From IMG/VR virus record IMGVR_UViG_3300042731_004344, positions 1 through 50,163 of that record: 50,163 bases of DNA; one strand, given 5' to 3'. The notes under the pieces were generated by a model. It was not told the origin of the DNA, did not search any database, and worked only from the letters and a program-made list of their open reading frames with translations. The position numbers were made by a program, and so were the translations under genes. The stretch is from a virus. Positions within the stretch are counted from its first letter, which is position 1, and each line of letters opens with the position of its first letter. Shown here piece after piece: positions 14,199 to 19,490 of this stretch.

Positions 14199-14482
14199 AG
14201 TCCCAAGTCTCCCTGTTCAGCGTACAGCAGCGGGTCCACGTCCCCCGCCGCGCAGTCGTGCTTGTAGTGGCCCTCGCGGGCCGCGAGTAGGTCGCGTTCG
14301 TCGTGCCCCCAGGGCGGGAGCCCTTGGAACGCGCCGCTCTTGACATGGCCCGAGGGTGCCCGCGCTACGCACGGGCTGCCGGCCTTGGCGCGGCACACGG
14401 GACACGCGACCTCCAAGACGGGATCGCGTGCCCACTCGTGGCCGCACCGTTGACAGTGGACAGGGCCTTTCAGTGCAGCCAT
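14195..14482 (-). CDS. Phage zinc-binding domain protein (95 aa)
   Basis: The start was chosen at ATG 14482, inside the end of the preceding gene (13-base overlap); the longer frame upstream is a shadow. The 95 residues have HCQRCGHEW then CPVCRAKAGSPC followed by GHVKSGAFQG. The spacing CPxC-x4-G-x-PC plus downstream His matches the phage zinc-binding family found in many phages, sometimes as an appended domain of DNA enzymes. A nucleic-acid-binding accessory role is likely; no enzymatic motif is present. Confidence 0.65.
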   Translation of the reverse strand: MAALKGPVHCQRCGHEWARDPVLEVACPVCRAKAGSPCVARAPSGHVKSGAFQGLPPWGHDERDLLAAREGHYKHDCAAGDVDPLLYAEQGDLGL

Positions 14483-14784
14483 GAGAGCCTCAACAGGAAC
14501 CGCCGCCACCACGACAGCTCGACCACCTTCCACTCGCCGTGGAACCAATCCGTCACAGCGTCGATGTTCTCGCCCCATATCTGGACGCCATACTCCCACT
14601 CCTCGCCGCCCTTGAAGGGTCCGTCCATCTGCACCCACGCCTCTGCGTCCTTGTGCTTCGGCGTGACCATGACCTTGACGAGCGTTCCCGTCCGTCCTGC
14701 CGGGAGCATGAAGCAGGGGTAGCGATCCACCCCGTGTGGGCCTGTGATGACCCGTGTGCCTACCTTCGGCATACGTTGACGCAC
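14470..14784 (-). CDS. Small beta-rich hypothetical protein (104 aa)
   Basis: It starts at GTG 14784, six bases after AGGAGG on the minus strand; the ATG at 14772 would be too far from it. The 104 residues form a small SH3-like pattern (GRTGTLVKVMVTPKHKDAEAW, VQMDGPF) with a Trp-rich C-terminus (WWRRFLLRLSWLH). No family recognised. The upstream gene's TAG is ten bases away. Confidence 0.55.
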   Translation of the reverse strand: MRQRMPKVGTRVITGPHGVDRYPCFMLPAGRTGTLVKVMVTPKHKDAEAWVQMDGPFKGGEEWEYGVQIWGENIDAVTDWFHGEWKVVELSWWRRFLLRLSWLH

Positions 14785-14794
14785 GCTGCACCTC

Positions 14795-15667
14795 CTAGAA
14801 AAACGTGGCTTGGCCCGTCTCCTCGTCCACCGTCTCGCGGTAGATGTCGGGCACCTTGAACACTCGCCTCGCGAGCGGAACGATCTTCCTGTGATTCAGC
14901 TTCGTCTGCTCCTCGCCGTACTCACCGACACGGATCGCGAAGTGCTTGGAGTAGCCGTGGCCCTGTTGCCCCGTGCCGTTGAAGCGCACGTACAGCCACT
15001 CGCCCTGCCACGGCACGTAGCAGGACGACACCGTGGATAACTCGCGCCCACAGTCCTCGTAGAACTCGCCCATCGTGCGGCCTAGCTTGCGCCGGATCGC
15101 CCACCGCACCATCCCGCCCCGCACGTTCGTCATCGTGAGCAGGACGATCCGCTCGTTGAGGTCGCGAGGGAGCTTCTCCTCGGGCACCGTGAGGGTGCGG
15201 TGGTGAATGGGTGGACGGTACTGCCCGTCCTCGCCCTCTCGGTCCTCCGTCTCGGTCGTGTACCACCACGAATCGGAATAGAACGGCCCGCCCTGCCCCC
15301 GGCAGACCGGGAGCCCGTCCACGACGAGACGCCGGTTGAACGCGATCCACCCCGGCTTGTCGTTCGCTTCCAGCCAGTCGAGGCCCGCTTGATAGGCCAC
15401 GCTCCCGCCGTAGTGCATACCGGGTGTCTCGCCCTGTCCTGTCGCGCCTTGGAGCCAGTGTTCAAACCACTCATCCCGGTGGTAGTCGTAGTCCCACGGC
15501 TCATCGCCCTCGTACTTGGGTCCGTCCCACTTCGCCGCCCTCGCGTTCCACGCCGAGCGAGGCCACCCCGGCGCGAACTCTTTGTAGTCGTACCGGCGTT
15601 CTCTCGCCCTGCTCTCGCGAAGGTGTGCGGCCCACGAATCGCGCACCGCTTGGTCGAGGGCGCTCAC
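14795..15667 (-). CDS. Hypothetical protein, Trp/Tyr/Asp-rich (290 aa)
   Basis: The largest gene of the leftward operon. It starts at GTG 15667 in a GTGA overlap with the previous stop. The 290 residues include a very aromatic acidic N-terminal third (YEGDEPWDYDYHRDEWFEHW), a central region with RRLVVDGLPVCRGQGGPFYS, and a C-terminal half with strands and helices (NERIVLLTMTNVRGGMVRWA, then CYVPWQGEWLYVRFNGTG). No membrane segment, no nucleotide-binding loop and no nuclease motif were found. Codon use is as for its neighbours. Function unknown; an early host-takeover role would suit the location. Confidence 0.6.
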   Translation of the reverse strand: MSALDQAVRDSWAAHLRESRARERRYDYKEFAPGWPRSAWNARAAKWDGPKYEGDEPWDYDYHRDEWFEHWLQGATGQGETPGMHYGGSVAYQAGLDWLEANDKPGWIAFNRRLVVDGLPVCRGQGGPFYSDSWWYTTETEDREGEDGQYRPPIHHRTLTVPEEKLPRDLNERIVLLTMTNVRGGMVRWAIRRKLGRTMGEFYEDCGRELSTVSSCYVPWQGEWLYVRFNGTGQQGHGYSKHFAIRVGEYGEEQTKLNHRKIVPLARRVFKVPDIYRETVDEETGQATFF

Positions 15668-15870
15668 GGTTCCGCCGTGTACTCAAGAGACGCGCCGTCC
15701 GGCCTCCCTTCGGCCTCCGTCCGCACGTACCACAGCGGCAGGCCGGGGTTGGGTTGGAGCCACACGAAGCAGGGCACACCCTCCCGGCGTGCCCTGTCCT
15801 CGGCTTGGTAGATCGCGGCGTGGCGGGTGCAGGCCTGTGCGGCCTCACTCGCCCAGTCAATCCGCCTCAT
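15664..15870 (-). CDS. Small hypothetical protein (68 aa)
   Basis: 68 residues starting at ATG 15870, overlapping the preceding gene by 14 bases and coupled at its stop (GTGA) to the next. It has a helical N-terminus (WASEAAQACTRHAAIYQAED) and a beta-like C-terminus (VPCFVWLQPNPGLPLWYVRT). No family recognised. Confidence 0.55.
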   Translation of the reverse strand: MRRIDWASEAAQACTRHAAIYQAEDRARREGVPCFVWLQPNPGLPLWYVRTEAEGRPDGASLEYTAEP

Positions 15871-16288
15871 CCGTCCCCCTTCCGGCGCGGCCCGCCAGCT
15901 GCTCGACGAGCGCCCACATCACGCCCGTGTCCGTCTCCTCGTTGCGGGCGCACTCCTCGCCGTACTCATCGAACCGCACAGCGGCGAGATCGAGCCCCGT
16001 CAGGATGCCCCGCACGAACGCCTCGAACTCTCCGCGCTTGAACGCTTGGCTAGTGGCTACGTGCGACATCCCGCCGCCCTCGTTCACCATCTCCCCCAAG
16101 CGGTAGCGCGTCCAACCGTCGCCGGGGCTGTGCGCGTCGATGAACAGGTGGCCGACCTCGGCCCGCAGGTGCGGCGCGAACGGGTCCTCGTCCGTCACCG
16201 CGACCTGTCGCCACGGCTTGAGCGGTCGCCCGGTCCTTGCGTTGATGCTTGCGACCCATCGCGCTAGGGTCGTGCTTGGCAGTGCCAT
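15857..16288 (-). CDS. Hypothetical acidic protein (143 aa)
   Basis: The start was chosen at ATG 16288 with a strong minus-strand GAAGGAGGG; the open frame continues upstream only as a shadow through a structured leader. The 143 residues include a Trp-containing segment (ARWVASINARTGRPLKPWRQ), VGHLFIDAHSPGDGWTRYRL, and a helical acidic C-terminus. It is the one gene of this operon with a sizeable leader (83 bases, containing competing hairpins), so it may be separately controlled. No family recognised. Confidence 0.6.
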   Translation of the reverse strand: MALPSTTLARWVASINARTGRPLKPWRQVAVTDEDPFAPHLRAEVGHLFIDAHSPGDGWTRYRLGEMVNEGGGMSHVATSQAFKRGEFEAFVRGILTGLDLAAVRFDEYGEECARNEETDTGVMWALVEQLAGRAGRGTDEAD

Positions 16289-16308
16289 CGTCCCTCCTTC
16301 CGAGGGGT

Positions 16309-16359
16309 GGGCCGGGAGCGGCCCGTCTGCGGACGCCCCGTCTCGCGCTCCGCTCCCGG
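16309..16359 (-). promoter_or_regulatory. Competing hairpins in the leader before the 16288 gene (attenuator-like)
   Basis: A perfect 10-base inverted repeat, CCGGGAGCGG at 16312-16321 and CCGCTCCCGG at 16350-16359, can form a long-loop hairpin. The 16312-16321 arm is also part of a second perfect hairpin, GGGCCG-GGAG-CGGCCC (16309-16324). Only one can form at a time. In the leftward transcript the long hairpin's first arm is made first, and the short hairpin ends about nine bases before the ribosome-binding site of the next gene. This is the geometry of an attenuator or translation switch; no T-run is present. Confidence 0.45.
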
Positions 16360-16371
16360 TGGGGTGGGTGG

Positions 16372-16893
16372 TCAAGGGGCGCAGTCGATCTCGGCACCGC
16401 CTGGGACGCCCGCTTGCGTCCACGTTATGCGGTGCCGCCAAGTCATCGGGACGAGGCCCGAGCCATCGCACCGGGTGCAGGTGTCGGCGTCCTCGCTGAA
16501 CGAGGAGCCGTAGCCGTTGCACCACTCGCACTCCATCAGCCCGACCCGCTCGGGGTTCGCGCCCCGCCACACCTCGCGGATCGCTTCGGGCTCGTTGCCC
16601 ACGAACAGCCGCCCACAACCGCCGCAGGTGTAGCCACCCACAAACACGTTGCACGGGACCTGTTCCCGATCAGCGCACTCGGGGCAGAACCCCGGCTCGT
16701 AGGCCGGGGAGCGTTCGTGAACGGTGGCGCGGCAGAGGGCGTTATCGCTGTCGAGGGTGCGCCCGATGGTGGCACAGTAGCGGGTGCAGTAGCACTCGCC
16801 GCCCGTGATGTAGAGGCAGTCCCACGCCTCAATCTTCGTCCCGCAGGAAGCGCACGGTATGCGCGGCCACGGGTTCTTCGTGAGGTACATCAT
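16372..16893 (-). CDS. Cys-rich protein with DnaJ-type CxxCxGxG motifs (173 aa)
   Basis: 173 residues with at least eight cysteine pairs. These include CASCG, CYCTRYC, FCPECAD, TCGGCGRL and, near the C-terminus, CEWCNGYGSSFSEDADTCTR followed by CDGSG. That last pair of CxxCxGxG-like motifs is the zinc-binding pattern of DnaJ-type chaperone domains, here without a J domain. It starts at ATG 16893 by ATGA overlap with the upstream stop; a second ATG follows. Probably a multi-zinc protein that binds protein or nucleic acid; specific role unknown. Confidence 0.65.
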   Translation of the reverse strand: MMYLTKNPWPRIPCASCGTKIEAWDCLYITGGECYCTRYCATIGRTLDSDNALCRATVHERSPAYEPGFCPECADREQVPCNVFVGGYTCGGCGRLFVGNEPEAIREVWRGANPERVGLMECEWCNGYGSSFSEDADTCTRCDGSGLVPMTWRHRITWTQAGVPGGAEIDCAP

Positions 16894-17009
16894 CGCTTGA
16901 ACTCCGAGAGCAGGGTGAGAAGGAGAGCCGTCACGACGAGCGCGGCCACGATCAGCAGGGCGCCCGTCAGGACGCCCCGCGCTACGATGTCAAGTGTGGT
17001 GGGGTTCAC
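16890..17009 (-). CDS. Single-pass small membrane protein (39 aa), GTG start
   Basis: It starts at GTG 17009, overlapping the RadC-like gene's stop (GTGA). The longer open frame upstream is a shadow of that gene. 39 residues consisting of a short N-terminus (NPTTLDIVARG) and a strongly hydrophobic helix (VLTGALLIVAALVVTALLLT) with a basic end (SEFKR). Function unknown; the couplings on both sides support it. Confidence 0.6.
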   Translation of the reverse strand: MNPTTLDIVARGVLTGALLIVAALVVTALLLTLLSEFKR

Positions 17010-17494
17010 GTTGCCACCTTCGGACCCTTGCGGTCGTTCGGGATGAGGCCACGCTCCAACAGCGACAAGAACCACACCGGCTTGGTCTGTTCCCCCGTCC
17101 CGATGATGATGTGGTCACGTACAGGAATCCCGACGAGAGAGCCCGCTTCCGCGATCTGCCACGTTACCTCCAAATCCTCCGGCGATGGGCTCGGGTCGCC
17201 CGATGGGTGATTGTGGCAGAGGATGACCGATGCGGCGTTCGCACAGATGGCGAACGTGAACACCTCTCGGGGATGGATCAGCGAGGAGTTGAGGAGTCCT
17301 GTCGTGGTCACGTTCACCGCTACGGCGCGGTTCTGCGTGTCCAGTGCGAACGTGAGAAACTGCTCGGTGGGGCTGTCGTCCCGTATTACTTCACGGGCCA
17401 AGCGGGCCACATCCTTTGGCCCTTGGAGCTTGGTGGTACGGATGGACGGGTGCGGCTCCTTGACGAGAGCCACACGGACTCGGGGCGTCCACAT
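17006..17494 (-). CDS. RadC-like JAB/MPN domain protein
   Basis: The start was chosen at ATG 17494 with minus-strand AGGAGG; the extra N-terminal residues of the longer open frame lie beyond the ribosome-binding site. The 162-residue product is the JAB/MPN domain of RadC proteins with an intact JAMM metal site: Glu44 in TEQFLTF, His94-x-His96 in CHNHPSGDPSPSPED, and Asp107 eleven residues on. The family block LIHPREVFTFAICANAASVI and the C-terminal GIPVRDHIIIG also match. It lacks the helix-hairpin-helix region of chromosomal RadC. Such metalloprotease-like proteins are frequent in phages and mobile elements, but their substrate is not established. As first gene of the leftward operon it would be expressed early. 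Confidence 0.88.
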   Translation of the reverse strand: MWTPRVRVALVKEPHPSIRTTKLQGPKDVARLAREVIRDDSPTEQFLTFALDTQNRAVAVNVTTTGLLNSSLIHPREVFTFAICANAASVILCHNHPSGDPSPSPEDLEVTWQIAEAGSLVGIPVRDHIIIGTGEQTKPVWFLSLLERGLIPNDRKGPKVAT

Positions 17495-17531
17495 TGCGCG
17501 CCTCCTGCTAGGGTGTTGGTGGGTGTGAACA

Positions 17532-17567
17532 GGTGCCACCCCTAATGTAATCGCCACGGGTGGCACC
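17532..17567. promoter_or_regulatory. Perfect 10-bp inverted repeat, operator candidate between divergent units
   Basis: GGTGCCACCC (17532-17541) and GGGTGGCACC (17558-17567) are exact reverse complements separated by 16 bases. Each arm is itself nearly palindromic (GGTG-C-CACC and GGTG-G-CACC), so this may be two adjacent binding sites 27 bases centre to centre, on the same side of the helix within about half a turn of error. The dyad encloses the putative -10 of the leftward promoter. This is a natural place for a repressor to control the RadC-headed operon. Confidence 0.6.
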
Positions 17568-17571
17568 GCAA
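17544..17571 (-). promoter_or_regulatory. Possible leftward promoter (minus strand TTGCGG-N16-TACATT)
   Basis: On the minus strand TTGCGG (17571-17566) is followed after 16 bases by TACATT (17549-17544), a fair sigma-70-like pair. It lies about 50 bases upstream of the RadC-like start at 17494 and inside the inverted repeat. The -35 is poor (three of six consensus bases), so this is a candidate only. Confidence 0.35.
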
Positions 17572-17576
17572 GAGGA

Positions 17577-17596
17577 GGGGGGGACTACAGGGGGGG
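17577..17596 (+). other. Two G7 tracts between the divergent promoters
   Basis: Seven consecutive G (17577-17583), six bases (ACTACA), then seven G (17590-17596). Each run can supply two G3 tracts, so the 20 bases satisfy a quadruplex motif. They stand between the inverted repeat and the rightward -35 box. Runs of this length are also prone to slippage, which could vary the spacing between the two promoters. Confidence 0.5.
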
Positions 17597-17602
17597 AGGT
17601 GA

Positions 17603-17631
17603 TTGACAGGGTACAGCGCAAGGTGTAGACG
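17603..17631 (+). promoter_or_regulatory. Rightward promoter candidate for the packaging/virion block
   Basis: A perfect TTGACA (17603-17608) is followed after 17 bases by TAGACG (17626-17631), a weak but plausible -10. Transcription would begin near 17638, leaving a leader of about 30 bases before terS at 17668. It is the best TTGACA-containing promoter seen in a non-coding part of the window and points into the long rightward unit. Confidence 0.5.
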
Positions 17632-17667
17632 TACAGATGTCCACCCTTACCGATGCGAGGTACAGCG

Positions 17668-18180
17668 ATGACACGACCCCGCCCGCTATCACCACAGCAG
17701 GAAGCGTTCGTGATCGCCTACGTCGCAGGACCGGACGAAATGCGGGGTAACGGGACACGGGCCTATCTCCACGCTTATCCCGAACAGACGAACGAGCGCA
17801 ACGCCGGATCGAGTGCTAGTCGTCTGTTGAAGCGGGACAGCATCCGCGCACGTATTCGTGAGATTCGCGATGAGGCCGAGGAGGACGCACGGGCTCGGCT
17901 CCGTTCGTGGTTGGCGATGGCACCCAAGGCGCAGGAGGTGCTAGACCAAGCGATGCGGGGTGAGTTGGAGGGATCAGACGAGCAGATTCGGAGCGCAGTC
18001 AAGGCCGCTCAAGAGGTGCTGAACAGGGCGCTAGGGGATATACGGCAGATGCACACCGTGGAGGGACAAGGACAGACGCTCAACGTCTACGTTGCGGTGG
18101 CTCCCCCGAACGATCCCCACGAAAAGCCCACCGAGATTGGTGGGGCAACGCTCGCCCTGTTACCGAGCGCATCGGGCTAA
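17668..18180 (+). CDS. terS: Terminase small subunit
   Basis: The start was taken at ATG 17668 with GAGG at 17657-17660; the ATG at 17653 has no ribosome-binding site. The 170-residue protein has the family's helix-turn-helix N-terminus: PLSPQQEAFVIAYVAGPDE, then an N-G-T-R-A-Y-x-x-A-Y block (NGTRAYLHAYPEQ), then ASRLLKRDSIRARIREI. A central helical oligomerisation region (residues ~65-125) and a C-terminal Pro-rich tail follow. Small subunits of this kind recognise the packaging site and hand DNA to the large subunit, which is encoded four genes downstream. Confidence 0.8.
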   Translation: MTRPRPLSPQQEAFVIAYVAGPDEMRGNGTRAYLHAYPEQTNERNAGSSASRLLKRDSIRARIREIRDEAEEDARARLRSWLAMAPKAQEVLDQAMRGELEGSDEQIRSAVKAAQEVLNRALGDIRQMHTVEGQGQTLNVYVAVAPPNDPHEKPTEIGGATLALLPSASG

Positions 18181-18214
18181 CCCCAATACAGAAGATGCAT
18201 TATGCGGCGAAGCA

Positions 18215-18228
18215 GCGGCCACGGCCGC
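18215..18228 (+). other. Palindrome in the terS-downstream spacer
   Basis: GCGGCC-AC-GGCCGC is a perfect inverted repeat 35 bases after the terS stop, in a 244-base spacer without a convincing gene. It could be a DNA-binding site, part of the packaging region or an RNA hairpin. Apart from this palindrome and the terminator-like hairpin at 18336, I see nothing else in the spacer except an AT-rich patch around 18315-18330. Confidence 0.35.
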
Positions 18229-18335
18229 AACGGGGACAGATGATAGGGAGTCCGCCGCCACAGTTTGAGGCGGATTCGGCGCGGCCTGGGACCCTTCAAG
18301 GCACCTCCTCGTTCCACATTTTTTCATTTCCTACG

Positions 18336-18357
18336 TGGGCCGCTGGCCCCCTTTTTC
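18336..18357 (+). terminator. Rho-independent terminator-like hairpin after terS
   Basis: GGGCC (18337-18341) pairs with GGCCC (18345-18349) around a three-base loop and is followed by CC and TTTTT (18352-18356). The stem is short but GC-only, and a T-run follows as in intrinsic terminators. It would set terS apart from the downstream virion genes or act as a partial stop. Confidence 0.55.
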
Positions 18358-18424
18358 TGGTAAGGGCTCTGTCTGTGTCTCGGGCAGGGCCTTTCGTCGT
18401 TCAGGAACGCAAGGAACGCCCCTG

Positions 18425-18736
18425 GTGGACATTCTGTTCGGGACGTGCGAACGCTGTAATGGCCGCGTGAGGATCCGGTGCGACACGGACAACATGGGTC
18501 GCCTCATGGATTTCGTGACGCCGTGTCCGCGGTGTTCGCCGCCAGTGGTTGCGCTGTTCGCCAAGGAGCTCGACAGGGGGGTTCAGACGTGTCCCATGTG
18601 CGGGAAAACCCGTCCCAGGACATCCAAGCGGCAGCGGTTCGAGGCCAGGTGCGAGGATTGCGCTCGCAGGGCGTTCAACGAGTATCTCCGCCAGTGGAGG
18701 CGTAGGAAGAAGAATGGCACAGGATCCGAAGGGTAG
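18425..18736 (+). CDS. Zinc-ribbon protein (103 aa), GTG start
   Basis: The start is placed at GTG 18425 behind AAGGA; the longer open frame upstream overlaps the terminator-like hairpin and is not convincing. The 103 residues carry CERCNGRVRIRC, TPCPRCSP, TCPMCGK and RCEDCAR, four cysteine groups giving two zinc sites, then a basic helical tail (EYLRQWRRRKKN). It ends 23 bases into the next gene. Nucleic-acid binding is likely. The position between the terminase genes could mean a role in packaging, but there is no direct evidence. Confidence 0.6.
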   Translation: MDILFGTCERCNGRVRIRCDTDNMGRLMDFVTPCPRCSPPVVALFAKELDRGVQTCPMCGKTRPRTSKRQRFEARCEDCARRAFNEYLRQWRRRKKNGTGSEG

Positions 18737-19349
18737 GGCTCGGAGGGTGCGCGGGTCACAGTGGGAGGAGCTGCTCGGTGCGACGGAGCAGATCCGGTCG
18801 CAGATGACGGCGGACGCCTACCGGCCCCCTCTCATGCGGCCGGCTGCGCCGGGGGACACGGGGTTCGAGCGTCCCATGCGGGAGGGTGTTCGGGCCGACG
18901 CGGATCGCCAGGGGCGTAGAAAGCCGTTTCTCGGCGGCGCTCGGACGGCGAGGGACACGGCGGCGGCCTACGGGGACATGTACCACATCTCGCCCGAGGC
19001 CACGACGAACATCCAGCGGCTCGCTTCGCGGCACGGGATTCCGGCCGAGTACGCCTACGGCCTCGTGGACGTGGAATCGTCGTTCAAGCAGTCGAAGCGA
19101 TCGGGGGTCGGGGCCGTTGGGCTGGCGCAGGTTCGGCCCGAATACGCCGGGAAAGAGGTCGGAACGCCCCGCGACGTGCTCGAGAGGAGCCCCGTGGACA
19201 ACCTGGACGCCGGTTTCGAGTACCTGCGGCGCCAGAAAGAGCGTTTCGGGACGTGGGAGCGGGCCCTGGACGCCTACAACCGGGGCCCGACCGCCGCTCG
19301 GAGGCGTCCGAGCCGCGGATACGCCCGAAAAGTGATGGGGGAGGGATAA
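18714..19349 (+). CDS. Lytic transglycosylase (SLT-type), probably virion-associated
   Basis: A 211-residue protein with a soluble-lytic-transglycosylase domain in its C-terminal ~125 residues. The catalytic Glu121 is in LVDVESSFKQSKRSG, the GAVGLAQVRPEYA block (133-145) follows, and there are LDAGFEYLRRQKERFG and the terminal ALDAYNRGP with Tyr203. The N-terminal ~85 residues are basic, disordered-looking and without a signal peptide. It cleaves the glycan strand of peptidoglycan. Its place among packaging and virion genes, away from the endolysin, suggests a structural enzyme that opens the wall during DNA entry. Start at ATG 18714 with AGGAAGAAG. Confidence 0.82.
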   Translation: MAQDPKGRARRVRGSQWEELLGATEQIRSQMTADAYRPPLMRPAAPGDTGFERPMREGVRADADRQGRRKPFLGGARTARDTAAAYGDMYHISPEATTNIQRLASRHGIPAEYAYGLVDVESSFKQSKRSGVGAVGLAQVRPEYAGKEVGTPRDVLERSPVDNLDAGFEYLRRQKERFGTWERALDAYNRGPTAARRRPSRGYARKVMGEG

Positions 19350-19351
19350 AA

Positions 19352-19444
19352 GTGCCCTGTAAAGGCAAAAGTGCCCGAAAAATGGCCCCGAAAGCCCGAA
19401 AATCGGGGAAAAAGCGCGGAAAAGCCCGGAAAAAGGCGAAATAG
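19352..19444 (+). CDS. Tiny histone-like basic peptide (30 aa) directly before terL
   Basis: It starts at GTG 19352 after GGGGAGGG with good spacing. It ends at a TAG that overlaps the terL GTG by one base (TAGTG), so it is tightly coupled on both sides. More than half of its 30 residues are Lys or Arg (KMAPKARKSGKKRGKARKKA), like a linker-histone tail. Lysine is written AAA in most cases, unlike the AAG-favouring genes around it, creating helically spaced A-tracts. The sequence may therefore be kept for its DNA shape as well as, or instead of, its peptide. Confidence 0.5.
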   Translation: MPCKGKSARKMAPKARKSGKKRGKARKKAK

Positions 19445-19490
19445 TGCCGAGAACGCCGATTCTGTGGATTGACGGCCCGAAATCGGGCCG
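19367..19490. promoter_or_regulatory. Phased A-tracts and palindromes at the terL start (packaging-site candidate)
   Basis: A-tracts of 3-5 bases recur with centres near 19368, 19380, 19392, 19400, 19411, 19421, 19432 and 19440. The last few are about 10.5 bases apart, the spacing that produces intrinsic DNA curvature. Within them CCCGA-AAA-TCGGG (19395-19407) is a perfect inverted repeat. It is echoed 75 bases on by CGGCCCGA-AA-TCGGGCCG (19473-19490) inside terL. Curved DNA and repeated dyads beside the terminase genes are typical of pac/cos recognition regions, for example SPP1 pac. Confidence 0.5.

Noticed and set aside
18195-18470. 91-codon frame in the terS-zinc-ribbon spacer
   Set aside because: It has no ribosome-binding site, atypical composition, and would run through the terminator-like hairpin at 18336-18357 and into the next gene in another frame.
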